Assembly (NCBI GenBank): GCA_029964075.1
Contig: CM057142.1
Location: 37,884,392 to 37,948,391, forward strand
Direction: 5' to 3'
DNA from: Patiria pectinifera
Taxonomy: Eukaryota > Echinodermata > Asteroidea > Valvatida > Asterinidae
Length of the DNA: 64,000 nt
Each line of letters starts with the position of its first letter. Within the stretch, counting starts at the first letter, position 1. Shown here one piece after another: positions 22,901 to 34,642 of the stretch. The notes beneath the pieces are model-generated. The model was given only the letters and a program-made list of their open reading frames with translations. It was not told where the DNA came from and ran no database searches. The position numbers and the translations under genes are program-made.

Positions 22901-25561
22901 CGCCTTGGGGTCTTTATCGGAGTTCAAAGTAGCGTACCACATGTCCCCGCCAAGAATGCGTTTCCTCCCGTTGAAATCCCTGCTCTGAATTCGGTAATGT
23001 AAGACATCCCCTACTTTGATGCTTCGCCCTACGTGTGATACCAGCTCGACATGTGTCATGTTAAAACTCGTCAACCCCATACTCGTCCCTCTCCCCGTGC
23101 TGTTCACGGCTTCTATGTTCTTGTATGCCGTGGAATCCACATCGTTGAATACAGTCTTATCCCACGTTTTGAGGAGCAAGTTTTGATCCGATGCCGCAAG
23201 CTGTGCCCCAGGGGTTATTGGTACCTGAGACTGGCCAAGAGAAAACTGACCACGTGGCAGTATTTTGGGCGGGAGAATCACTTTCTTTGATGCAATGGAA
23301 AACAACTGTCCGCCGCGGCTCTGAGAGAGTAGTGCCTGTAATTTTGTTCACGAGTGCAAAACAACAATAAAAAAACTATAAAATACTTCAAAAACATAAT
23401 TTAAAAAGGGGGTGGGTTGGGGTGGGGTAAGGTTCAAGCCCGATCTGAATCGGTATAATGTTGCCTATACAATGTGCAGAAAGGACGTTACATTGTAGTA
23501 AAAACTGCTGTGTTAAGACAGGCGCGGTTCTAGATCCTATATTTTAATGAGGCTAGCAGGGGTGGATCCAGAATTTTTTTGCAGGGAGGCGTGCTGAAAT
23601 GTAGATCGTTTTTTCTCCGGACACTTAGACCTCCGAAAATCAATGGGTGGGGCGGGGGGGTGGGGGGCTCTTGCCACATTTTCAATAGGGAGTGCTGATA
23701 AAATCCTACAGTCATGCACAGGCTATATTTTTGCAGGGAGGCGTGCTGAAATGTAGATCGTTTTTTCTCCGGACACTTAGACCTCCGAAAATCAATGGGT
23801 GGGGCAGGGGGGGGGGGGCTCTTGCCACATTTTCAATAGGGAGTGCTGATAAAATCCTACAGTCATGCACAGGCTATATTACCTAATAGTGTACAAATTT
23901 GTACACTATTAGGTAATATAGCCTTTTTCAAGACTACTTTTTAGGGTGGAGACCGTCCGCATGTGACATTTTAACATTTGCTACTGCCATTCTTTTAAAT
24001 GGAATTTTTTTTGGGGGGGGGGTAGACAAAATTTTGGGGGGCTTAAGCCCACCCTATAGGCCCCCCCCCCCGATTTTCTTTTTAGTTGAATATAATTTTT
24101 AAGGTTAGATTTTTGTTATTTCAATCGGAATTGTTTAATTTAAATAGGATTAAGAAAATAAATAGTTTCAAAATGTGGATTTGTGTCAAAGTTTGTCTAA
24201 ATCGTCCCCTGCACCCTTTAAATACACCATTGAACGAGGAGTTTTCAGGTTCCTGCAATACCCTTCATCCACACAACTCAATTGAGCCTTCAAGACAAAA
24301 AATCCCACTTGACATTGATAGGGCCTCAGTGCCTTTGAAAAAAATAGTATCGAATCAGTGATGAAAAAAAAAATAATAACTTGACTTCATATTCATGTAG
24401 TCAACAATGTACATAAATACCGAAGATACCTTAAAGATGCATGGCTTGATTGATGCGGTGGAGATACTGTGTGTGGGTATGAATGACAAACGTGTTAGTG
24501 ACGGTATACCAATACGAATACATTCCTCCCTGGGCATGTGTATTTCATAAAAATGCTTCTAATTTCAAAACGACAGCACTGATCTTTGTGAAACATAAAA
24601 AAAGAATGTTTGATTGGTGCATGTGGTCCTTTATACAAGGTGGAAAACATTATTTGATGAAATCAGGCCTTGATCTTTAAAGGTATTACATAGATCTAAA
24701 TCTGAAATTTTATGGAGAAAGTTAGGAATGAGAATATATCAATTGGGACTTTAATACACATTTAGGTGGTGTACAGCCTACCTGCGAAGTTGATTCATAA
24801 TTATCATTACTGCTAAACAGATCAAGGAATGAAAGCAAAAGTGATTGTGCTCACTACACAATTCAGTGATATTCTACAAGAGCTTAAAATTCAAACTTCG
24901 AAGAAAACATTTAGACTCTGATCTTGACTTTTAATCAAAACAATGACTTTGTGTAATATTATGCATACACCTACGTGTAAGTTGAGTCGATGCTGATAAA
25001 GAAGGGGTTATCGAACATCTAACACCTTGTAATTAAAGGGAATCAGTTGATTTAAATGTTTGACCCTCAATCAATTTATTTTGTCAAAATACGAATTTTT
25101 TTTGTACTAAAAGTGATTTATTGGGTTTTTAAAAATTATTATTTGATTTTAATCCGCAATTTAAATCAGTAAACCATGTTAATTTATGTCAAAAATTAAT
25201 CAAAGTCCCGCAAACGGCCTCCTGGATTTATCTGAAATATACAAATATAAAAAGTTGCATTTTTAACTCAAATATGCGGAACATAGTTTCCGTTTATTCC
25301 AAAGTACAGAATAAGTGATGCAAATTATCTTATACAGTGTAGATGCTCCATCATTCTGTTTTTGGTCGCCATTGTGCGACGATTTTAAATTATTATTATT
25401 AGCAACAACAAAGGCCTAATATTGATCATGTACCACAAAGAAAATCTTACCATTACATAGGACAAGGTTGCCAACATTGCGAGAGTAATAAGGGCCAAGG
25501 TCTTCCAGTGACAAACGGCAGTCCCGCGCCAAATCCCGCCACTCGTGCTATTGTCCATCAT
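19904..25561 (-). CDS. NXPE family (neurexophilin and PC-esterase domain) protein, complete
   Basis: This is a predicted type II membrane or secretory glycoprotein of the NXPE family, whose biochemical role is poorly known. Coding exons are 25451-25561 (37 codons, phase 0), 22519-23335 (phase 1 out) and 19904-20682, giving 568 residues. Vertebrate NXPE proteins are about 550-560. Residues 20-37 form a signal anchor (TLALITLAMLATLSYVM) after HWK. Exon 2 encodes the neurexophilin-like domain (DGNGTYDAYVLAAWPG-type segment, read here as VVDHGNGTYDAYVLAAWPG). Exon 3 encodes the PC-esterase domain with VVLLGDSTTRQW (catalytic Ser about 370) and a late Asp/His pair (VWDMN, NNVHMP). The exon 2 donor is the uncertain border: GTGTGG at 22519 keeps frame, while the stronger-looking GTGGGC at 22497 does not. 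The start is the first of two adjacent ATGs. A spliced leader exon lies at 26902. Confidence 0.9.
20758..21401. mobile_element. MITE in the NXPE second intron with reiterated TTACTTCGTG motif
   Basis: The ends TCGTCACCGACACCACGAAG (left) and its complement at 21378-21398 form about 20-bp terminal repeats. GAGTGTTACTTCGTG recurs inside at about 21060, 21113, 21190 and 21370, and in inverted form near 20775 and 21035. No ORF is present. The duplication is probably TA. Confidence 0.75.
21402..22518. other. Rest of NXPE intron between exons 2 and 3
   Basis: No coding segment. CCACCACTACCCGCTCCCTCACC followed by TATTGGATCATT at 22257-22290 recurs at 33720-33760 (CCACCACTACCTGCTCTC), so a dispersed element end is likely. 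Confidence 0.5.
23581..23884. repeat. Two tandem 152-bp units
   Basis: The unit from GCAGGGAGGCGTGCTGAAAT to CACAGGCTATATTTT occurs at 23581-23732 and again from 23733, almost unchanged. Recent duplication is likely. It lies in the NXPE first coding intron. Confidence 0.85.
23871..23924. repeat. 54-bp perfect palindrome
   Basis: AGGCTATATTACCTAATAGT...AAA followed directly by its exact complement with no loop. It overlaps the end of the second 152-bp unit. Confidence 0.9.
23925..25450. other. NXPE intron, no element recognised
   Basis: G-runs at 24010-24070, then AT-rich sequence. The part near 25205-25290 matches the corresponding intron of the other NXPE copy (1565-1690). Confidence 0.5.
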
Positions 25562-25587
25562 ATTCTTTGATCGAATGGGTGGAGAGC
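25451..25587 (-). other. NXPE signal-anchor exon (second exon of the complete copy)
   Basis: The acceptor is a TTTTGCTCACAG-type site ending at 25588, and the donor is ATG|GTAAGA at 25451. The exon contains 26 bases of leader, then ATGATG and 37 codons. It is nearly superimposable on 1963-2105, with the shared codons TAVCHWKTL and MLATLSY. This shows that both exons descend from one duplicated gene segment. Confidence 0.88.
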
Positions 25588-25821
25588 CTGTGAGCAAAAT
25601 TGAACCGCGGTAGAAATTTCCAACTGGTGGTTAATTTCATGGAGGAACATATTATTTTGCATGGCTTTCCTGGTTTTTGTGTGGCCCAATCCCCCCCCCC
25701 CGATCGCAATGATCCACTACTGCCTTTAAAAAGCAAAAATATTTTCTCTTTCTCCCGATTCATATTCATATCTTTGCAGTTTGCACCCACAATCGTCTTA
25801 CAATTGCATTTTTGTTCTCGT

Positions 25822-26262
25822 TGTAACACATTCACTTCAGAATTCGCGTCTTCAGAGAGACCCAGATTGACGCTCGAGCTTTACTTTGATGTTCGGTTAG
25901 GGGCAATCAATTTCGCACAATCGTGTATATGTTTTCAAAAATTACAGGAGACGTCGGCCTAACACATGGCAACCCCATCCCCCGTAGATCCCCATTGCCT
26001 TTATGTGATCAGAGCTGCTCTTGCTCTCATTCCGGTATTTAGATCTAAGCACCTAAATTCGATCTTTAGACTTGCAGGTTTTTTTTCGTGGTTGTGTATA
26101 ACACATTCACTTCAGAATTTGCGTCTTCAGGGAGACCCAGATTGATGCTCGAGCCTTACTTTGATGTTTAGTTTCAGGGGCAATCAATTTCGCACAATCG
26201 TACAATAATAATATGCATTCAAAATATTACAGAAGAGATATGCAGGTAGGCCTAATCCATGG
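25822..26262. repeat. Imperfect direct duplication, about 160 bp twice
   Basis: ACACATTCACTTCAGAATT then GCTCGAG and GGGGCAATCAATTTCGCACA occur at 25822-25975 and 26093-26262. The second copy has several substitutions and a small insertion. Confidence 0.8.
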
Positions 26263-26901
26263 CGGCCGAGACGGCAAAGCATATCAATCGCAATCTCTTT
26301 ATTCAAAACCCTAAATTCATGCATGGTAGAAATGAATTCTCGAAGAAATATCTGCCCTTATAAATATGTAATCCAAAACCAAGAATTTGAAAGGAAAACG
26401 TATGGGGAAAAAATGTCTGCCAATTAATGAAATGGAATTGTTGATCGACATTCTGATAATGGCTTGGTCGAAAATGAAAACAAATCCACGATTTGTCAAA
26501 TTGAATGTGAATTTTGAAAGCAAAACAAACAACCTATATAATTTTCAAACGAATACTCAATCAATGAAAACTAATAACACCTTTTTGACGACAAAATGTT
26601 GATGTGAAGCAGCATTCGATTGTAAATGGAATTGTTTACGAATGGGCTGGTTAGTAAACGTCTTTTTGTTGAAGTTGGCAAAAAAGTCATAAGAATGAAT
26701 GCACAAATCCTAAACCTCACACAAGAACATCGAGTGAATTTTCAAGTATAAAATGTTCAGTTGCATTTAGTGTATGATGAATAAGAAGAATTTGACAAAT
26801 TACCAGGCAACTGGCAAAATCGACTGTGTGTAAAAAAAAAATGAAGTCTAAACAAAACATCAAACATCAAGAAAAAATAAAGCACAATCTAGCCTACTTA
26901 C

Positions 26902-26955
26902 CGATGGCAAACAACCCAGACCACTTCTGAAGACACTCCCGGAAACAAAATACCA
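26902..26955 (-). other. Probable NXPE 5' untranslated leader exon (complete copy)
   Basis: On the minus strand the sequence ends in CCATCG|GTAAGTAGG, a consensus donor. Its body (GTCTTCAGAAGTGGTCTGG) is repeated at 2435-2480 with the same donor, at the same relative place upstream of the other NXPE copy's anchor exon. The right border (transcription start) cannot be read, so the end coordinate is approximate. Confidence 0.65.
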
Positions 26956-27404
26956 CAGGAATTGGCATGCAAATGCGCAGTTTTAGGTCATGGGCGGCAC
27001 TGCGACAGAGCAGTACAATACCTAGTAACCATTGGCAACTGTAAAACGTTTTTTTTCTTTTACTGATGAATCCATCCACAGAACCACTGAGTGCTTGGGC
27101 GATTTCAGGCGCAGTGATGAATGGGTTAAGACTGGGTTATGATCAATAATACAGACCAGATTCTGAACCTGTATTACCACATGAAACGACTAAAACTATG
27201 ATACTGACACGGACAAATATTCCTCCGAAAAGTTGGCGTCAAATTCGCTGTGACAATTATTATTCTGCCACGGTTTAAAGCGTGGAACAACAAAACACGA
27301 GTACAGTGCTACGCCTCATAATAATAATATGCATGTACCATGATCAGCATCACGGCATCGACATCCGGGCCATCGGTGCAAGGATACACTTTTCGACTGC
27401 GCAA
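26956..27404. other. Presumed NXPE upstream region
   Basis: Upstream of the inferred leader exon. No TATA box can be assigned with confidence. No gene is seen. Confidence 0.4.
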
Positions 27405-27413
27405 TAGCCGTAG

Positions 27414-27803
27414 GCGTAATTTTTATTCCTAGGAGGGTTAGGGGCAATGTCATGAATAATTCATGTTTATCCATGAGAACGGACAATGACATCAACAGCA
27501 TTGTTGTTAGTTACTCAACTAGTTACAATACATTAAAGATTTTAAAGAACGGTTGTCGTCGAGCTACCACACAGTAGCCTAGTGGATAGCGAGATGAGCT
27601 ATGGATATACAAAGATCCCTGGTTCGAATCCACGTCGTCGCTGCTCATTTTCATCAGCTATTTTTCTTCTCCAAATTTATCACTGAGATAATTTTAAATT
27701 AAGGGGAAAATAGAACGAGAACCTAAGTCTTGCAATGATTCAAAGGAAAATCTGAATTATTCATGACATTGCCCCTAACCCTCCTAGCAAAAAAAATTAC
27801 GCT
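27414..27803. mobile_element. MITE with 50-bp inverted ends and 9-bp duplication
   Basis: The ends GCGTAATTTTTATTCCTAGG and the complement of the right end pair over about 50 bases with two mismatches, continuing through GGGTTAGGGGCAATGTCATG. TAGCCGTAG is duplicated at 27405-27413 and 27804-27812. A 9-bp duplication with long ends is typical of Mutator-like elements. A homologous stretch without the insertion is found, inverted, at about 31905-31940. Confidence 0.88.
27565..27655 (+). repeat. tRNA-like SINE head inside the MITE
   Basis: TAGCCTAGTGGATAGCGAG matches box A, and GGTTCGAATCC, about 30 bases on, matches box B. The acceptor stem does not pair, so this is a SINE head or tRNA pseudogene rather than a working tRNA. 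Confidence 0.55.
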
Positions 27804-28027
27804 AGCCGTAGCCTTGTTGCCATTTTGTGATTGGACGATTAACGACGTTCGGTTGTTCGCAGTTTAATAACTCCAACGTACGCGAGTACGACGTGCGTTT
27901 CATGTTTTGTTTTTATATTGGCAAAATAAAAATGAATGAATGAAGTAAAGAAAGGGGTTGATTTATTTTAAAATTAAAACAATACTCAAAAAGAATCCAT
28001 GGATCAAATTTTATACGCAAACGTGTA

Positions 28028-28134
28028 TATGTATATAAAATTAATAAATTTAGATGCATAAAATAAGGGTTTATTGTTCTAAAGAAAGTATGTATGTGTA
28101 TAGGCCTATATAAAATTAATAAATTTAGATGCAT
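28028..28134. repeat. Short direct repeat pair
   Basis: TATAAAATTAATAAATTTAG followed by ATGCAT occurs at about 28031 and 28109, with 78 bases between starts. Confidence 0.7.
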
Positions 28135-29355
28135 CAAAAAAAATTCTTAAGAAAGAAGTAATTCTTCCGTTCCCAACTGCTTTATGCACAAATGTCCAAC
28201 GAATCATTGCGATGTTCTTTGGATAAGACCGTGCCATTTCCATTTTACATCGATCTGTCAAGATTTTCACACGTATGGGTTTTGTGAAATGATAAAGTTG
28301 TTCCTGCGCGTATATGTCACAAAGAATCCTACAAGATCTGGTCTTGTATAAGACGCCGACCAGTACGTAACTCACGTCCCAAGCACATGAATGTCAGCCG
28401 CTGGAATTCCCAGTCCATCAGAAATAAAACCGATACCCTGTGTGAAATGATCATTGAACATGATACTGATATCATGGTTTTAACTGAGACTTGGTTAAGA
28501 GGTGATGATCAGGTAGAAATGGGTGACATTGCCCACCTGGTTACTCGGTGCTGAGCGTACCGCGTCAGTCTGGTACCCGGGGTGGGGGCATAGGACTTGT
28601 TTTCAAGAGCCAATTTGACCTACTGCTCAGAAAGAATGTCTTTCCTGAAACAAGTATCTTTGAACATGCACTCGTAACCTACCGTCACAGCAACATAAAC
28701 TTTGCCATTATCTACAGACCTCCATCCTCCTCTGTCACTGATTTTCTGTCTGAATTTGAGGACTTTGTCAGTGCATTGGAGCATCTCCCAGGAACGTGTG
28801 TGGTTCTCGGTGATTTCAACCTTCATTATGACTGTCCATCCAAATCTGAGATCATAACCTTTACTACCATCATCGCCTCATTAAACTATCGTCAATTAAT
28901 CCATGGCCCAACACATAAAGCTGGTCATACACTTGACTTGGTTTTGGTCAAAGACGATGATACCCTGATAAAGTCAGTCAGCACACATCAACCTCACTTC
29001 TCGGACCACCTTGTCATTAACCTTATTATGGACCTCAACAAACCACGTGTTATGAAATCAACATTCAGTTCACGCAATTTCAGATCTATTGACTGTGACG
29101 CCTTCGGTCGCGATCTTGCCGCCAAAATGGATGATATTCTTTTGGCTGCCCATGACGACATCGATGAACTTGTCATATCCTATAACCGTTGCTGCCGGGA
29201 AGTCCTTGATGACCACGCTCCGGCATCCACCCCTTCCCGCACTATTCGCCGCAAGCCCATGAGGTTCAACGAGACTGTGGCAGCTGCTCGTCGTGCACGG
29301 CGTCGCAGTGAGCGGAAATGGAGGAAGACACATGCAGAGACTGATCATCAAGGTA

Positions 29356-29817
29356 GCAGACCAGTAAATAAACTTCCATAGACCCCAATGGTGAATGCTC
29401 CCACTTCAAAAATTCGGGAAAAATACTCACAACTCTCCAAGGTGTTCGAGACACACATCAAATTAAAGCTTATTTCATCATCTTTCATTTTCTTTTCAAT
29501 TTTCGGGGGGTCAACTGATGACTTTTAGGAGAAATTTCCATGTGAAGATGATCACCCTTGAAAATAGTCCTGAAGTCCATCGCCATTTTGAAACACGATG
29601 CCTACACTCCATTGCAAAATAGAGCGCTTTTAGGGTCCAAATTACATCAAAATTACACAGAACTGCAAGCTCCCAGTCCTGTGCACGGCTTCCACCCATA
29701 TTTTTTACAAACCCTCAAGTTCATGGCCCGCAGCATGCTCAAATACCGAAGATTTTGAGGGCATGCAAATCGTGATTTGGCCGGCGCAGGCAATTTCGGA
29801 CCGATTTACTGGTCTGC
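29356..29817. mobile_element. MITE inserted in the LINE
   Basis: GCAGACCAGTAAAT at 29356-29369 and its exact complement at 29804-29817 bound 462 bases that break the LINE frame between the endonuclease and the reverse transcriptase. A deleted relative lies at 2937-3175. The target duplication is unclear. Confidence 0.82.
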
Positions 29818-31805
29818 ACCCTCAAACTTACATTCAGTCCCAACGTGCTGTAGCTGAGGCCATCACTCAAGCCAAGACAGAATTCTTTAAAGAACAATTT
29901 TCTAATTGTAATTCTAGAGATATGTTTAAAATTGTACATAAATTATTGAACAATAACCAATGTCATTTACCTGATTCCACCGCTCCGGTTTGCCTTGCCA
30001 ATGAATATTGTGATTTCTTTGTGAGCAAAGTCGATCGCATTCGCTCTGAAGTTGACAGTGTTTACTCTGGTTGTTGCACATCCACTGATAATGTTGGTAA
30101 GAATTCATTGCATTGTAGCATGTCCAGTTTTGATCTTGTTACTGAGGAGGAATTAACTCAACTTATTATGCACTGTCCATCTAAATCGTGTGATCTCGAC
30201 CCCATGCTCACTTGGTTGGTCAAAAAATACCTACCTGCTCTCATTCAGATTTTGTGTCGCATCGTGAATTGCTCACTGTCTTCGGGTGTGTTTCCGGCTG
30301 AGCTCCGTAAAGCTAGGATCACTCCTGTCCTGAAGAAGCCATCTCTGGACAGTCAGCAACTCACGAGTTACCGACCTGTGTCCAACTTACCTTTCCTCGG
30401 TAAACTCATTGAAAAAGTGGTTTCCTCACAGGTTGCTTCTTTCGTTCAGTCCATTAACCTGTCTGAACCATTCCAGTCTGCTTACCGACCTGCTCATAGT
30501 ACTGAAACAGCACTCCTTACAGTTCATGATGCCTTTCTCAGAGCTCTTGATGCACATCAGGCAGCTTTCCTCGTTATGATCGACTTGTCGGCTGCATTCG
30601 ACACAGTCGATCACAACATTCTTTTACAGCGCCTCACGAACGACTTCGGTCTATATGGATCCGTCCACCAGTGGTTTCGCTCTTACTTGAGTGACAGAAC
30701 GAGTCAGGTCTGTGTGAAGGATGCCCTCTCTTCTGAGGTTCAGCTTAAATATGGTGTTCCTCAGGGATCTGACATCGCTCCACAAATCTTCACTTATTAC
30801 TCCCACACCATCGGTCAAATTATTCGCCGTCACTCAATTCAGTACCACATAATATGCTGATGACGTACAGTTGTTCTTAACTTTCAATCCTTCCCAGCCT
30901 GGAGATGCTGAATGTTGTCTGTTTCGTTTATCTCAGTGTGTCAGAGAACTTCAATCCTGGTTGGTCACAAACAAACTCAAGATGAATCCAGACAAGACAG
31001 AATTTTTCATCGCAGCCTCACCCACTCACTTCAAACGTCTCCAACACCTCACCTTCGATCTCAACGGCCGTGTAATTCATCCTTCCTTGTCAGTCAGAAA
31101 CTTAGGAGTTGTTTTCGACCGATACATGAAGATGTCGGACCACATCACTCAACTCTGCCGATCCTTAAACTGGCATGTCCATAACCTTAGTCGGATCAAG
31201 AAGTTCCTTGACTTTAATGCCTGCCATAATGCAGTCCGCGCCTTATTTCTCTCGAAATTAGACTACGGCTGCTGCTTTACTTAACTGTATCTCAAAGAAA
31301 GATCTTTCTCGTCTTCAACGGCTTCAAAACAGATGTGCTAGGCTCATTTTCCAGATGCCCATTTACACACATATATCTCCCCTTCTTAACCAGTTACACT
31401 GGCTTCCAGTTGCACAAAGCATTCAATTCCGTACTATGGTCCACACTTACAAATCTCTCAACTCCTCTGCCCGTGATTACCTCTCTTCTCTTCTCTCAAT
31501 TCGAACAGGGTCTCACTCCCTTCGCTCTTCTCATGGGAAATCTCTTGTTGTCCAGAAAACAAATAAACTCGCAGGTGATCGGGCCTTCTCTATTGCTGCT
31601 CCCCGATTGTGGAATAGTTTACCCATCCCTATCAGAAACTCCGATACTGTGCCAATCTTCAAGAAGGCTCTCAAAACCCATTTTTTCCCCCCACAACATA
31701 GCTGGTCGTACGCCCTTGTTGTTTTTCTGTTGTTCTTTCTGTGGTTCTTCTTTCTTTGTTTCAGCGCCTTGCATCCTTTGGCAATTTGGCGCTCTATAAA
31801 TCCAG

Positions 31806-31830
31806 TTATTATTATTATTATTATTATAAG
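31806..31830 (+). repeat. (ATT)n LINE tail
   Basis: Seven to eight ATT units close the LINE 3' UTR. Confidence 0.9.
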
Positions 31831-32077
31831 TATGTACACGCCCGTACGTAATGTACATGATACGTACGTCCATTGAACACAACCTCGTTATTGTCCAATC
31901 ACAAAATGGCTACAAGGCTACGGTTATTGCGCAGTAGTTTTCGAGGCGGGGCCATCGGCAGGAAATTTTTAATTTGTAATAGTTCAAAATACCAAAAACT
32001 CGCAACAAATGAATGTGTCACTCATGGGTGTATTATAGCTCTAATATCTAACCTATAGTTTTTAAGGGGATTGATGT

Positions 32078-32170
32078 ATGCTTGGCCGGTTTTAAACACT
32101 ATGTTTTTAACTGGTTTTAAAACAGTGTTTGTACTGGCCAAGCACATATTTATTGCCATTCAAAGTTACC
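32078..32170. mobile_element. Small ACCGGTT-family palindrome
   Basis: TTGGCCGGTTTTAAACAC and GTGTTTGTACTGGCCAAG face each other, followed by CACATATTTATTGCCATTC as in the copies at 5.9 and 44.8 kb. Confidence 0.65.
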
Positions 32171-34642
32171 TTTTCGGTCAAAAAATCAAAATGTTCGGTC
32201 TAAAAGTCAAAATAAGTCAAAATGATAAATGTCCAACAATTTTGTTTAAACAAAATCACTTCATGTTTTTCGAAACACCCCTATAGCTATATTATGGTAT
32301 GTCCCTCTCCGAAACTAGTGGTAAACAACACCTAATATGAAGTTTGGCGTTGTTAGGATTATTCCCTAAATTCGTGTCCAATAGTCTACAACTATTTATT
32401 TCCTCAACAACGAAAGAAACACACTAAACACAATAAGCTTTTCCTTCAGTATATCTGTTCTATTTACAACAATTTACACTTATTTACAACTGTGGTAGGC
32501 CGGTATTTCTTCACTTGTTACATTAATTCACTTCTAGATCATATTATGTCCTTCTTGTTTCCTTTTAAATAAATAGCAATTAATCTTTAAACAAACTTCC
32601 ACTCTGCAGTTACTTTAAATTATTTTACTCTGTACAAGGATCTTTAAATGGGAGGAGCAGGCGTTTTAAGGATATAGCCCACGGTACTGTCTTGAATCGT
32701 CTGATGCCGGTTGATGGTTGGATACACCGCCTCCTGGGTTGGGTGTCCTACAGCCGCACCAGTTCGATGCCCTCAGCTAATGGCTACAGCTTGTCCCTTG
32801 TCCTTCACCAGACAGCCATCTATTTACAAAATATTCAAGTGATCCTTACAATAAATATCTTTCACTTGACATCAGTAATTTACAAATCAATGATCCATCA
32901 GTTAACTTGTTCTACACCTTATATTCAAAATATCAGCTGTCTTATCGAAAGGTATAACTTCATCATAAAAATCCAACACTTATTTCAAACATCAGTCTGA
33001 TCTTCAAACTAATATTAATCATGCTTTAAAGTATGCTTAATCACCATAAATCAAAGGTACTTAACATCAGTCTACCTTTCAAAGATTACTACTGGTTTTC
33101 ATAAAATCGGAGCAACAATACTATTATTTTCTTCAACAAAATGATAAATTTACAAGTGGATAGTTTAGCTATAAACACTTACGGTTGTGTGGTTTCTTGA
33201 AATCCCAGATCTCCTTGGTGTGTTTAACTGAGCACAAAACTGCTCACTGGGGCCTTGAAATTCAAGCCCAAATATTACTGCCTCAAATAGGCTCTCAACT
33301 AGTCAACACAAACTGCCTGCTATAGCTTTGCTATGCCTGTTGGCTCAGGTTCATGCAGTGACACACACAAGACAATTCTTCAAAATCACATCTGCTTTCT
33401 ACCATGATCTGGTCTGCTCTGATCTGATTCCTTCATGATCACTCTCACTTTTCCGTCAGAAACCCACACACACCCAATCACTCCACTGTTCCTTCACTGT
33501 TGGCAAAGCAACTCCCTAGTAACTTTTGTTTAAACACCTGAATTCTATTATTCACCAAAGGTGTTGCAAACACCTAATTTACACACAACCATGGCTTTTG
33601 TAATGCTGCTGGAGATAAAACCCACAACTACCGAAAAAGCTTGCTGCAAAAAAACGGTTACATAACGCGCACAGAGTAACAAAGACCGCAACCTCGTACC
33701 CAGGGTGTCGAGCAGTACGCGCCCACCACTACCTGCTCTCTCACCCTGGTATTGGATCATTTGCATGTGCAAGATTTTTGCAAACGTATGCAAATGAGGA
33801 ACAGTCTGGTGCCTGGATATGCGTTACACATTAGCGTTTGTTTTTGTATGCGGTGTCTGGGGTAAAAACAGAGTCAATTCGTAGCAGCGTGAGCACGGCG
33901 TGAGTTACGAAAACACGATTTTTGAAATCAAACTGTTACGATCTTATCGAGACAACATGCAGTATCATATTTCATATTAATATGAGCAAATTGGAAAGGA
34001 AATTAGTATTTTCGAGAAGGCGTGGACGAATGTTCGCGAAAACGCGTACTGCACGTTGTGAATATATAGCACCAAGTACACGATAAAAATCCATTACTAG
34101 CCAATTGCGGTATCCAATCAGGATACAGGAAGAAAGTTTCCTATCCAGGGTTTACTATTGGAAACGCGGTTGGAAATAAAGTAAGCACTGGGGACGAGGT
34201 TGCAAAGACCGGTTCTGGGATAATGCAGTTAGTGCTATTGGACGAAACTTTTGAGACTATACCATTTCGTGAAAAGGGGGGAAATACACGAAAACTTCTT
34301 ACAGGCGTGCGCGTCGCGCGTACAGCGCGATGTGACGCAGAACGCAGCTATGCCGGCGTATTGAGAATTTAGTACATGAAATACTGACTCACTGGTAGTA
34401 TTGCGCATGCCTACGTGAGGATTGTGAACGTTCAACCAATAAAACAGTCAAAGGCACCGGGTTTCATAGGAGTCCAAATTTAATGTGACTCTGGAAAAGT
34501 GTTTAAGACCAGCCAGCCGGTCTTTATCTACCGTTTAAAACCGGCCACGTGACGGGCTCTCGACCAATAGGAGTGGGTAAACCGTCTTAGGTATTTATAA
34601 ATATCATTTAAATAAACTTTAAGTTGCATTGCGGGTATTTGT
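32171..34642. other. Long stretch without a recognised gene
   Basis: AT-rich sequence. 33720-33760 shares a CCACCACTACC-TGCTC block with 22257-22290. 34495-34560 shares CGTGACGGGCTCTCGACCAAT with the complement of 44505-44530, so it is part of an ACCGGTT-type repeat. No coding segment is supported. Confidence 0.5.

Larger units (their letters stand above)
28388..31832 (+). pseudogene. CR1/L2-like LINE: endonuclease and reverse transcriptase, inactivated
   Basis: The endonuclease starts MNVSRWNSQSIRNK and continues with LTETWL, IYRPPSSS, LGDFNLHYD and FSDHLVINL. The reverse transcriptase follows with SYRPVSNLPFLGKLIEKVV, DLSAAFDTVDHN and GVPQGS. YADD begins at 30852, and the C-terminal block has LHWLPV and GDRAFSIAAPRLWNSLP. 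The 3' end GGCGCTCTATAAAT plus ATT repeats is typical of the L2/CR1 group. Breaks are a one-base loss near 28540, a 462-bp MITE at 29356-29817, a shift just before YADD near 30848 and another near 31283. The element cannot be active. About 3 kb of coding length survives, which is unusually complete. Sequence before 28388 is not recognised. Confidence 0.92.

Noticed and set aside
22676..23290. Plus-strand frames opposite NXPE exon 2
   Set aside because: Shadows of the 817-bp NXPE exon. No independent features.
27565..27655. Functional tRNA gene
   Set aside because: Boxes A and B are present but the acceptor and T stems do not pair properly. It lies inside a MITE.
28388..31832. Active LINE
   Set aside because: Three frameshifts and a MITE insertion interrupt the coding region.
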